From JANMOK01 sp031415055 (GTDB taxonomy: Bacteria > Pseudomonadota > Alphaproteobacteria > Rhodobacterales > Rhodobacteraceae), in contig JANOQZ010000021.1 of assembly GCA_031415055.1 (NCBI GenBank), positions 1 to 64,000 of the forward strand: DNA of 64,000 nucleotides. The letters run 5' to 3'. A model generated the notes under the pieces. That model had not been told where the DNA came from, did not search any database, and saw nothing but the letters and a program-made list of their open reading frames with translations. Position numbers and translations under genes: made by a program. Positions 8,696-16,015 of the stretch are shown piece after piece (positions within the stretch are counted from its first letter, which is position 1; every line of letters starts with the position of its first letter).

Positions 8696-9199
8696 ATGCC
8701 GAAAACCAAACTCGACCCAATAGACCGGATGATTTTGGCGCATTTGCAGGGCGACGGGCGGATGACCAACGTTGATTTGTCGGCCAAAGTCGGCATTTCC
8801 GCCCCGCCCTGTCTGCGTCGGGTGCGGGCATTAGAGGAATCGGGGTTGATCCGGGGTTATCATGCCGATGTGAATAGCCGCGAATTGGGGTTTGAGGTGC
8901 AGGTGTTTGCGATGGTCGGACTGCATAGCCAAGCCGAGGCCGACCTTTCGGCGTTTGAGCGCAAGGCCAAAGCTTGGCCGCTGGTGCGTGAGTGCCATAT
9001 GCTGAACGGCGAGATTGATTTCATTTTAAAGTGCATCACGCCGGATTTATCGACGTTTCAAACGTTTCTGACCGAAGAACTAACGGCCGCACCCAACGTG
9101 GCGTCAGTAAAAACGTCGCTGGTCATCCGCTGCGCCAAGGACGAACCGGGGGTGCCATTTGACGTGCTGGAATCCCGGGTGTCAGAGCGCAATCACTGA
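8696..9199 (+). CDS. Lrp/AsnC-family transcriptional regulator
   Basis: A 167-residue regulator. The N-terminal helix-turn-helix has LDPIDRMILAHLQGDGR and VGISAPPCLRRVRALEESG; the C-terminal RAM/AsnC effector domain covers about residues 75-155. The length is normal. The 3' end overlaps the 3' end of the convergent pgeF gene by 18 bp. Autoregulation through the upstream tandem repeats is likely for this family but unproven. The effector amino acid is not predictable. Confidence 0.92.
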   Translation: MPKTKLDPIDRMILAHLQGDGRMTNVDLSAKVGISAPPCLRRVRALEESGLIRGYHADVNSRELGFEVQVFAMVGLHSQAEADLSAFERKAKAWPLVRECHMLNGEIDFILKCITPDLSTFQTFLTEELTAAPNVASVKTSLVIRCAKDEPGVPFDVLESRVSERNH

Positions 9200-9928
9200 G
9201 ATTTGACGGCCATAGTCGGATTCGTCTGCATGGGTAGTGCGGCGATAGGAGAAGAATTTTTTCGGGTCGGAAAAAGTGCAATGACCGGTCCAAGCGGGAT
9301 TGGCGATACCGGCCTGCCGAAGTTTCTCAAGTATGAAACCGGGTAAATCGAACAACAATCGGTCGCCTTGGCCTTGAGCGAAAAAGCGGGAATGGCTTGG
9401 GTCAGCGGCAAGGAAGTATTCGATGAATTCGGGGCCGGTTTCATAGGCTTTTTGGCTAATGCACGGGCCGATTGCGACAGCGATGTTGGCGCGGGTTGCG
9501 CCCAGTGTTTCCATGGCGACCAGTGTGCTTTCCATGACGTTGTCCAGCGCGCCTTTCCATCCAGCATGGGCGGCGCCGATCACGCCTGCAACCGGGTCAT
9601 GAAATAAGATTGGCGCGCAATCGGCAGTAAGGATGCCAAGGGCAACACCCCTGTCACGGGTGACCAACGCGTCTGCTTCTGGGCGACGCGAGGGGTCGTT
9701 GTCGGCGAAGGTCGTGGCGACTTGGGTCGAATGAACTTGGTAGGCGGTATGCAGGTTTGCCTGCATGTATTCGGCCACGCGGTCACGGTTTTCCCTCACA
9801 TGCCATGTAGAGTCACGTGAGCCCAATCCGCAATTCAAGCTCTCATAAAGCCCCGTCGAAACCCCGCCTTTTCGGGTAAAAAAACCGTGTTTCGTGGCGA
9901 TATTTTCCGATGAAATGGCGGTAATCAT
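9182..9928 (-). CDS. pgeF: Laccase-domain purine nucleosidase / peptidoglycan editing factor (YfiH)
   Basis: A 248-residue protein of the multicopper-oxidase-like DUF152/YfiH family. The N-terminal HGFFTRKGGVS and LNCG segments, TADCAPILFHD near residue 110 and AAHAGWKGAL near 125 carry the His/Cys metal ligands. Members act as purine nucleoside phosphorylases/deaminases or edit peptidoglycan. The start at 9928 overlaps the stop of midA by 4 bp. That fixes the start and makes lgt-midA-pgeF one operon. Confidence 0.9.
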   Translation of the reverse strand: MITAISSENIATKHGFFTRKGGVSTGLYESLNCGLGSRDSTWHVRENRDRVAEYMQANLHTAYQVHSTQVATTFADNDPSRRPEADALVTRDRGVALGILTADCAPILFHDPVAGVIGAAHAGWKGALDNVMESTLVAMETLGATRANIAVAIGPCISQKAYETGPEFIEYFLAADPSHSRFFAQGQGDRLLFDLPGFILEKLRQAGIANPAWTGHCTFSDPKKFFSYRRTTHADESDYGRQISVIAL

Positions 9929-10968
9929 TGGGCGAATCCGGGTGGAACTGGCGCCTTGGCGCTGGTTAGGCACAGCACTTTGAACAGCGTTCCCATTTCT
10001 GCTGCGTGCGTCAAGCGATGATGGGCCGCGTTTACCCCGTCGGCATCTTTCCGACGCAAAATTTCGGCGCGTTGAGATACCCCGATATTTTCAAGGAAGT
10101 GACTTTGGGTTAACAACGGCCAAGCTTTGAGGTTTGAAGCTTTGGCTAAAGCAGAAAAATTAACATGGGCGGTGAGGTCGGCGTTACCGGGCACTGATAG
10201 CGGATCGGTCTTCAGGTGCTGGCGCAAGGCTTGCAACGTGTCGCCCGTGCCCTGCCATTCTCCATAGTCGATGATAAGTGCGGCACCGCCATGTTGTCGG
10301 ATGCGCACCCCGATCTGCGCCGCGATTGCCTGACCTATCGGGCAGGTTTCAACGATCGTGTCTTTCGGTGAATTGGGAAATTGGGTGTCGAGCGCGTAGT
10401 TAGGTAAATTGAGCGCCAGTCCCCATTGTAGTGCTCCATCAGTCAAGCCCAGCATCCGTTCACGCCAGCCATTCCCGTCGCGCCCAAACTGGCGGATCGG
10501 CAAAGCGTCGAAAAATTCATTGGCGACTAGTAGCAAGGGCAAATCGGGAATTTCCTCGATGGTCGACGCCCAATTTGCTTTGGGCACATTTTCCGCCTGT
10601 TTTGCCCGCAAAGTCGGGCTCGTTTCCACCAACCAGACTTGCATCGCTTGATGAAACCCCGCGACATTGCGCGTCGCTCGCAGCGCGTCCGCCATCAAAG
10701 TTCCGCGCCCGGGTCCCAATTCGGCGAAAATAAATGGCGACGGCGAGCCTTGATCTAGCCAAACGTGCGCGATCCAAAGCCCAATCAATTCGCCAAACAT
10801 CTGGCTGATTTCGGGCGCTGTTATGAAGTCACCGTCTGCGCCCAAAGGGTCGCGGGTAATGTAGTAGCCGTGTTTCGGATGTGACAGGCACAGTTCCATA
10901 TATTCGGCAACATTTATTGGGCCAGTTTGGGCAATGCGCCGTTGGATTATCGCCTCGAGCGCGGTCAT
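9925..10968 (-). CDS. SAM-dependent methyltransferase, MidA/NDUFAF7 family (DUF185)
   Basis: A 347-residue homologue of NDUFAF7/MidA, which methylates an arginine of a complex I subunit in mitochondria. The visible motifs are HPKHGYYITRDPLGADGDFIT, EISQMFGELIGLW and the SAM-binding FAELGPGRGTLMADALR. An LVANEFFDALPIRQF block follows. The start at 10968 gives an ATGA overlap with lgt and an N-terminus of normal length; upstream in-frame codons belong to lgt. It is in an operon with lgt and pgeF. Confidence 0.9.
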   Translation of the reverse strand: MTALEAIIQRRIAQTGPINVAEYMELCLSHPKHGYYITRDPLGADGDFITAPEISQMFGELIGLWIAHVWLDQGSPSPFIFAELGPGRGTLMADALRATRNVAGFHQAMQVWLVETSPTLRAKQAENVPKANWASTIEEIPDLPLLLVANEFFDALPIRQFGRDGNGWRERMLGLTDGALQWGLALNLPNYALDTQFPNSPKDTIVETCPIGQAIAAQIGVRIRQHGGAALIIDYGEWQGTGDTLQALRQHLKTDPLSVPGNADLTAHVNFSALAKASNLKAWPLLTQSHFLENIGVSQRAEILRRKDADGVNAAHHRLTHAAEMGTLFKVLCLTSAKAPVPPGFAQ

Positions 10969-11849
10969 CCGGTTTTGCGGGATCGTAGCAAGAAAATCAG
11001 GCCAACAAATACCATCGGCAGCGACAAGACCTGCCCCATGCTCAGGCCCCAAGCGCCGAGCTCGAAAACATAGCCCAACGGGTTTTCAGGGGTTATATAT
11101 TGATCGTCGGCTTGGCGGAACAACTCGATAAACATACGCGACAGGCCATAACCTAAAAAAAACGCACCCATCAGGCGACCCGGCGCCTTCAACGCGCCGA
11201 GACGCCAAACCAGCCACATTAATACAGCGAACAGGACTAGGCCTTCCAATGCCGCCTCGTAAAGTTGGCTAGGATGACGGGCGCAGGCTAGGGTTGCTGT
11301 GCTGCAGGCTTGCGCGGCCTCACCGGGGAAAATCACGCCCCATGGCAGATCAGTTGGTCGCCCCCAAAGCTCGGCATTGATGAAATTGGCGACCCTACCC
11401 AGAAACAAACCGATGGGCGTGACGGCCGCAACGCAATCGCCTAGCGAGATTAGGCTTACTCTGTGGACACGTGCGAACAGGATCAGAGTGACGACCACCC
11501 CCAGAAACCCGCCATGAAACGACATACCACCCTGCCATACACGCGGTATTTCGGACAGATGGGACAAGTAGTAAGCGGGTTGGTAAAACAACACGAACCC
11601 CAGTCTGCCTCCTAAAATGATGCCTATGACCAGCCAAGTGACCAAAGCCTCGGCATGTTTGGGTGTTAGCGCCGGGGTGCGATTGGCCCAAAGCGCTGGT
11701 CGTCGCGCCATGACCGCGATCAACCAAACGCCGATCAGGATGCCTGCAACGTAGGCCAAGGCATACCAGCGCAAGGCCAACGTGATGCCAAAGAGCTCAA
11801 ACGAAAAAATATCGGGGCTGATATTGGGGAAGTTGAGGAAAAACGGCAT
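10965..11849 (-). CDS. lgt: Prolipoprotein diacylglyceryl transferase
   Basis: An inner-membrane enzyme of 294 residues that transfers diacylglycerol from phosphatidylglycerol to the lipobox cysteine of prolipoproteins. Seven hydrophobic segments are visible. The signature GRVANFINAELWGRPTDLPWG has the catalytic Arg/Asn residues, and HPSQLYEAALEGLVLF lies downstream. It heads the lgt-midA-pgeF operon and is divergent from ubiK. Confidence 0.96.
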   Translation of the reverse strand: MPFFLNFPNISPDIFSFELFGITLALRWYALAYVAGILIGVWLIAVMARRPALWANRTPALTPKHAEALVTWLVIGIILGGRLGFVLFYQPAYYLSHLSEIPRVWQGGMSFHGGFLGVVVTLILFARVHRVSLISLGDCVAAVTPIGLFLGRVANFINAELWGRPTDLPWGVIFPGEAAQACSTATLACARHPSQLYEAALEGLVLFAVLMWLVWRLGALKAPGRLMGAFFLGYGLSRMFIELFRQADDQYITPENPLGYVFELGAWGLSMGQVLSLPMVFVGLIFLLRSRKTG

Positions 11850-11972
11850 GGCAAGCTTTCACAAATTTGCGCCATGCATCCCAATGCCGCAGGACCAAGT
11901 CAAGCGGCTGCTTGGCAAATGCCTAGGCCAAGCCCATATCAGAAAGGAACAACCGCCCGAGAGGAGCAACCC

Positions 11973-12221
11973 ATGCAGACGCGCAACAAGGTTTTTGATG
12001 ACGTTTCAAAACTTTTCACCAACGCCTTGGGCGTGGCTCAGGGTGCCAAAGGCGAAGCCGAGACGGCGATGAAGGGTTGGATCGACCGCTGGCTGGCCGA
12101 TCGAAATTTTGTCACCCGCGACGAATTTGAAGCGGTTCGCGCGATGGCTGTCAAAGCGCGCGAACAGAATGAAGCGCTACAAGCCCGGTTGGACAAACTG
12201 GAAAAACGCAAGAAAACTTGA
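11973..12221 (+). CDS. ubiK: Accessory factor UbiK family protein
   Basis: An 82-residue membrane-fusogenic/BMFP-type protein (DUF526). The amphipathic N-terminal helix MQTRNKVFDDVSKLFTNALG is followed by a coiled coil ending in LQARLDKLEKRKK. UbiK helps the aerobic ubiquinone synthesis complex. The ATG at 11973 is preceded by a strong GAGGAG at 11961; upstream in-frame codons are not family-like. A hairpin terminator follows at 12254. Confidence 0.85.
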   Translation: MQTRNKVFDDVSKLFTNALGVAQGAKGEAETAMKGWIDRWLADRNFVTRDEFEAVRAMAVKAREQNEALQARLDKLEKRKKT

Positions 12222-12253
12222 ATTTGCGTTCGACTTTCTCTTGGTTTTTGGAT

Positions 12254-12279
12254 GGCGGCAGGGCAACCAGCCGCCTTTT
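12254..12279 (+). terminator. Rho-independent terminator after ubiK
   Basis: GGCGGC at 12254-12259 pairs with GCCGCC at 12270-12275. GG/CC pairs extend the stem inward around a GCAA loop, and TTTT follows directly. It lies 33 bp after the ubiK stop. Confidence 0.65.
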
Positions 12280-12439
12280 CTGTGGGTAAGTCGCGCTAAC
12301 TAGCGAATAGTTCTTTACACAGACTCAAACCCCCTTCACCATATATCGTAGGTCGAAGGGAAACTTCCCCGATCTCTAGTGAACGTCACAGCCCCTAGCG
12401 GGGTGATCTCGCCGGGCGGTTATAATTAGAGGCAGTGGC

Positions 12440-12943
12440 ATGGAAAGAGTCGAGCATTTGCTGAATTCCGAAGACCTCCACCCTATCGACATCGTTGAAA
12501 CCTTGGCGGAACACCACGACTGGGAGTTTGATCGTGTGGCCGACGATCAAATCGCCATGTCGATTGAAGGATCATGGCGCACCTATTCGTTGTCGCTGTC
12601 TTGGTGCGCGCAAGACGAGACTTTGCGGCTGATTTGCAGTTTCGATATGGAGCCGCCGGAAGCCATGCTTTCCGGGCTTTATGAAACGCTGGACCGCGCC
12701 AACGACAAAATCTGGAGCGGATCGTTCACGCTGTGGCGCGAACAAAAGCTGATGGTGTTCCGCTATGGCTTGAACTTGGCGGGTGAAGCCCAAGCGAGCG
12801 CGGCACAAATCGACGATATGGTCTGCGCTGCGGTTGTGGCCTGTGAGCGGTTCTATCCCGCCTTCCAACTGGTATGTTGGGGTGGTGAAAAGCCAGAAAA
12901 AGCCCTGCGCGTGGCGATGAGCGAGGCTTACGGTCGCGCATAA
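12440..12943 (+). CDS. YbjN domain-containing protein
   Basis: A 167-residue cytosolic protein with the YbjN fold, which resembles type III secretion chaperones. It has an EDLHPIDIVETLAEHHDW start, a WRTYSLSLSWC strand region and an LNLAGEAQASAAQIDDMV helix. YbjN proteins affect motility and stress phenotypes in enterics, but their mechanism is unknown. AGAGG at 12427-12431 serves as ribosome binding site. It precedes proC by 41 bp, the order seen in many Rhodobacterales. Confidence 0.82.
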   Translation: MERVEHLLNSEDLHPIDIVETLAEHHDWEFDRVADDQIAMSIEGSWRTYSLSLSWCAQDETLRLICSFDMEPPEAMLSGLYETLDRANDKIWSGSFTLWREQKLMVFRYGLNLAGEAQASAAQIDDMVCAAVVACERFYPAFQLVCWGGEKPEKALRVAMSEAYGRA

Positions 12944-12984
12944 TTCGTGGCAATGATCCTTTGGCATAGCGCGAAGGGTCGGCG

Positions 12985-13806
12985 ATGACTTTGGATTTGG
13001 TGAAGGCAAACGGTCTGGTCTTGCTGGGTTGCGGCAAGATGGGTGGAGCCATGTTGGAAGGCTGGCTGAAGGCTGGATTGACGCCAAGCAGCATTCACGT
13101 GATTGAACCGTTTGCCAATGCGCGGTTGTCCGAACTTGCGCTTAATGGTCTGCACTTGAACGCGCCGCTTCCTGCCAAAGCCAACGTGGCAGTAATCGCG
13201 GTCAAACCGCAATCGATGGGCGAAGCTTTGCCAAGTTTGCAACGTTTGGGAAATGGCACAACTTTGTTCATCTCTATCGCCGCTGGCACGCCCATCTTGG
13301 CTTTTGCGCAAGTTTTGGGTGCGCAAACGCCGATCATTCGCGCCATGCCCAACACGCCAGCCGCAATTGGGCGAGGGATCACGGCGCTGATTGGCAATGC
13401 ATTGGTGAGCGAAGATCAAATGCAACTGGCCGAGGCGTTACTTGGCGCAGTTGGCCAAACGGTGCGCCTTGAAAATGAAAGCCAGATGGATGCGGTAACG
13501 GCTTTGTCTGGGTCCGGTCCCGCCTATGTGTTCCACCTGATTGAGGCAATGGCGGCGGCTGGTGTTGATGAGGGACTGTCGCCGGATTTGGCGATGCGGT
13601 TGGCCAAGGCAACCGTCGGTGGCGCGGGGGACTTGGCGGAACGTTCATCGGAAAATCCCGCCCAGTTGCGGGTGAACGTGACCAGTCCGGGCGGCACCAC
13701 TGCGGCGGCCTTGGCGGTGTTGATGGACGTGGAAACCGGCTTTCCAACTTTGTTGCGCAAAGCGATTGCAGCGGCAGCGGATCGATCACGGGAACTGGCG
13801 AAGTAA
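12985..13806 (+). CDS. proC: Pyrroline-5-carboxylate reductase
   Basis: This enzyme makes proline from pyrroline-5-carboxylate with NAD(P)H. The 273-residue protein has the N-terminal Rossmann GLVLLGCGKMGGAMLEGW, RAMPNTPAAIGRGITAL near residue 118, SGSGPAYVFHLIEAM near 172, and a C-terminal VTSPGGTTAAALAVL. All motifs are intact. A phasin gene follows after 43 bp. Confidence 0.96.
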   Translation: MTLDLVKANGLVLLGCGKMGGAMLEGWLKAGLTPSSIHVIEPFANARLSELALNGLHLNAPLPAKANVAVIAVKPQSMGEALPSLQRLGNGTTLFISIAAGTPILAFAQVLGAQTPIIRAMPNTPAAIGRGITALIGNALVSEDQMQLAEALLGAVGQTVRLENESQMDAVTALSGSGPAYVFHLIEAMAAAGVDEGLSPDLAMRLAKATVGGAGDLAERSSENPAQLRVNVTSPGGTTAAALAVLMDVETGFPTLLRKAIAAAADRSRELAK

Positions 13807-13849
13807 GATTTGCGGTGCTAGTTTAACCGATGACATAAGGAGTTTTTCA

Positions 13850-14311
13850 ATGTCCCAAAATCCACAATTTCCCTTCGACATCAGCAAAATCACCGATTTC
13901 TTCAAATCCAATGACTTTTCCAAACACTTTGCCGGTTTGGATTTTTCCAACCTCGACCCGCAAAAACTGTTCGCGGCGCAGCAGAAAAACATGGCAGCTT
14001 TGATGGAGGCCAACAAAACCGCCGCCGCTGGCTATCAGGAACTGTTCCAAAAGCAACTTTCGGTGTTTGAGGAAGCGATTGCCGACGCGCAGGCCTATGT
14101 AAAATCGGCCAGCGCCAACGCAATGACTCCGGATGCCGCCAAAACGAATGGCGAGGCCATCAAGGCGGCGTTTGAGAAAGCTATGGGTAACATGGCGGCA
14201 ATGGCCGAAGGGGCACAGAAGGCCAATTCTGAGACTTACAAGTTGGTATCCGACCGTGTTGCAAGCTCGGTGGCTGAATTGCAGGCCTTGGCGGCGAAAT
14301 TCAAAGCCTAA
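13850..14311 (+). CDS. Phasin family protein
   Basis: A 153-residue helical, Ala/Lys/Gln-rich protein of the phasin type that coats polyhydroxyalkanoate granules. FAAQQKNMAALMEANKTAA, GYQELFQKQLSVFEEAI and a C-terminal VASSVAELQALAAKF define the family. The ATG at 13850 has AAGGAG upstream. The stop shares its last A with the csaA start (TAATG), so the two genes are translationally coupled. Confidence 0.88.
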   Translation: MSQNPQFPFDISKITDFFKSNDFSKHFAGLDFSNLDPQKLFAAQQKNMAALMEANKTAAAGYQELFQKQLSVFEEAIADAQAYVKSASANAMTPDAAKTNGEAIKAAFEKAMGNMAAMAEGAQKANSETYKLVSDRVASSVAELQALAAKFKA

Positions 14312-14649
14312 TGGGTGAGATTTCGTTCGACGATTTCCTGAAAGTTGATATTCGGCTGGGCCGAATTACGCGGGCTGAAGTGTTTCCTGAGGCCCGCAAG
14401 CCTGCCTATAAGCTATGGATTGATTTTGGACCGGAGATTGGCGAGCGAAAATCTTCGGCCCAGCTAACCCAACATTATTCGCTGGATTCCTTGATTGGCC
14501 GTCAAGTCATCGCGGTGGTTAATTTTCCACCGCGCCAGATTGGGCCATTTCGATCCGAAGTGCTGGTTTTGGGGCTGCCGGATGAAGAGGGCAACGTGGT
14601 GCTTTTAGCGCCCGACAAGGACGTGCCTTTGGGCGGAAAATTGCACTGA
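14311..14649 (+). CDS. csaA: tRNA-binding protein, CsaA type
   Basis: A 112-residue OB-fold protein of the EMAP-II-like tRNA-binding family. It has FDDFLKVDIRLGRI, KLWIDFG, SSAQLTQHYS and a PPRQIGPFRSEVLVLG segment. CsaA is described as a secretion-related chaperone with tRNA-binding activity. Coupling to the phasin gene through TAATG is clear. The gene ends at the edge of an accessory segment beginning at about 14660. Confidence 0.9.
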   Translation: MGEISFDDFLKVDIRLGRITRAEVFPEARKPAYKLWIDFGPEIGERKSSAQLTQHYSLDSLIGRQVIAVVNFPPRQIGPFRSEVLVLGLPDEEGNVVLLAPDKDVPLGGKLH

Positions 14650-14663
14650 AACCAGAAAAATAG

Positions 14664-14964
14664 AATTTCGCGCACGCGTGCCAGAGCGCGTAAATCATTG
14701 ATATTAAACAATATAAAAAAATATTTTAACGCAAAATTAACCTATTTTGGCCGACTGATTCGGCACAAAAATGACCGGCCAGCTACGAGGATTTGCCGGG
14801 CATGGCTGGGCGGGTCAACTGTGGATCAGTGGCAGCGGCTGTGCGACATCAACGCGGGAATTCGTAGAGGATTACCCCAGATATTGCAGCGCAACAGAAC
14901 GATTTCGCGCCAAACGATGGGGGGATAAACGGCCCAAATGGTGGGTCCGGAGGCGGTTTTTGGC
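14664..14964 (+). repeat. Dispersed intergenic repeat, copy A
   Basis: This non-coding stretch after csaA matches the minus strand of 57200-57456. Block 1 (14664-14730) aligns without gaps to 57456-57390 with 56 of 67 identities by eye. It holds the perfect palindrome GCACGCGTGC, then TTGATATTAA and an A-rich run. Block 2 (14883-14964) aligns to 57280-57200 at about 60% and ends in GTTTTTGGC. An inverted repeat GCCGA-N5-TCGGC lies between the blocks at 14750-14764. No convincing gene is seen from 14650 to 15123. Its function is unknown. Confidence 0.65.
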
Positions 14965-15123
14965 ACTTGCCGCGAGCAGTTTTAAGCCAAGAAGGCAGGA
15001 TGCTGCACCTGCGAAGGCCGCAATCAGGACCGAGAAGGGCCAATTTCAATGCCGGTGCTTGTGTTGCCTTCCGATGATCCTGACGAAAATCTCGGCGCAT
15101 ATTGCGGCACGTAGTATCGGGAA

Positions 15124-15348
15124 ATGACACAAGATTCGCAGCGACAGGCCGGTGCTGCGATTCAGGTGACAGACGCTATGATTGAGGCGGGACTGTCGGC
15201 CCTTTCCAAATCGGGACTAGTGGATGACTTGATGGGGGCGGATAGCTTACTGGTAGACGAAGTATTTCGTTCGATGACTCTTGCGAAGCCCACTCAGGAT
15301 AGCGGTCTTCAACACTGTAGCGAACCACGCAAAACAGATAAAATGTGA
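15124..15348 (+). CDS. Small protein, possibly truncated at its 3' end
   Basis: A 74-codon frame. The segment IQVTDAMIEAGLSAL and LLVDEVFRSM resembles small alphaproteobacterial/phage proteins of the ITxxMIEAG type. After about residue 53 the sequence loses this character and runs antisense to the last 57 codons of the minus-strand HEPN-like gene. Either the two genes overlap tail to tail, or this is a gene remnant joined to later-arriving DNA. No function is assigned. Confidence 0.35.
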   Translation: MTQDSQRQAGAAIQVTDAMIEAGLSALSKSGLVDDLMGADSLLVDEVFRSMTLAKPTQDSGLQHCSEPRKTDKM

Positions 15349-15814
15349 AGCGCATCCGCATTACCCAATCGTGAATTTCACCGACTGAGTAGAAGATACC
15401 GCCGATACCGCCATTTGGAGGAACGATGAAATGGCGCTCGCCGTTGTCTCCCAACGCTATGTAGACGGTCCAGTGCGCCATGTGGTTTCGGAACTTATCA
15501 ATTTTATCTAGTTCCTTGAATAGCGAGTTGTAGAAAATACCCCCAATATGTTTGCCGCGCCATCGAATGGCGCTTTCCAGAATTTCATTCCTAGCGCGAC
15601 TGCTTCCAATTTTGCGGAACGCGAAACCAGCGTGAACCCTTTGAAAATGAGACACCTTGTTGCCAGGCGTTTCGAAGCCAATCGAAAACAGGTTGCTCAG
15701 CTCGCTTTCCAAATGTGCATATTGCGAAATTGCAGCGCCGCGCGCATGGTCGATTTGATAGCGTGTTGACGGGGGATACTTGTTGGCAATGTCTAATTCG
15801 GACTTGGATGGCAT
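15176..15814 (-). CDS. HEPN-like hypothetical protein
   Basis: A 212-residue protein not recognised as a named family. An N-terminal helical region (YAHLESELSNLF) is followed near residues 105-115 by DKIDKFRNHMAHW. Its R-x4-H (R109, H114) fits the active-site motif of HEPN ribonucleases and related helical proteins. The ATG at 15814 has AGAGGGG at good spacing. The frame stays open upstream to 16036, but that part is Gly/Ser-rich and unlikely. It is divergent from a two-TM protein gene. HEPN assignment rests on the motif alone. Confidence 0.6.
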   Translation of the reverse strand: MPSKSELDIANKYPPSTRYQIDHARGAAISQYAHLESELSNLFSIGFETPGNKVSHFQRVHAGFAFRKIGSSRARNEILESAIRWRGKHIGGIFYNSLFKELDKIDKFRNHMAHWTVYIALGDNGERHFIVPPNGGIGGIFYSVGEIHDWVMRMRFTFYLFCVVRYSVEDRYPEWASQESSNEILRLPVSYPPPSSHPLVPIWKGPTVPPQS

Positions 15815-15956
15815 ATCGAACAACCCCTCTGGCAAGAAGCCCAGACCCAATGAACGGGCTAAACCAGATTCAAAAGAAGAGTCCAGCCCGGCGCTGGACG
15901 ACGTTTTACGGCAAATGCTGAAAACTCCGCCGAAGCCGCACGCGCCAAAGCGATAG
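15789..15956 (+). CDS. Possible small basic protein (55 aa)
   Basis: ATG at 15789 opens a 55-codon frame rich in Lys, Pro and Ser. It ends in SPALDDVLRQMLKTPPKPHA plus a short basic tail, a pattern seen at the C-terminus of small alphaproteobacterial proteins. GGGGGA lies about 12 bases upstream. The first 26 bases overlap the start of the divergent HEPN-like gene. It could be a small partner of the flanking genes or a chance frame. Confidence 0.35.
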   Translation: MSNSDLDGISNNPSGKKPRPNERAKPDSKEESSPALDDVLRQMLKTPPKPHAPKR

Positions 15957-16015
15957 GTCGCGCCGCTTCTTGGAAACGACTCCACATAGTGCGCGAATCC
16001 TGATTTTGTGCGCCC

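Noticed and set aside
12421..12426. TATAAT as a -10 box just before the ybjN-like gene
   Set aside because: It lies only 14 bp before the start codon and no -35 is clear; the AGAGG between them looks like a ribosome site, so the match may be chance.
14771..15127. Plus-strand frame of 118 codons downstream of the repeat core
   Set aside because: It is Trp/Cys/Arg-rich with no family resemblance and runs through block 2 of the dispersed repeat; the equivalent region of copy B is not open in the same frame.
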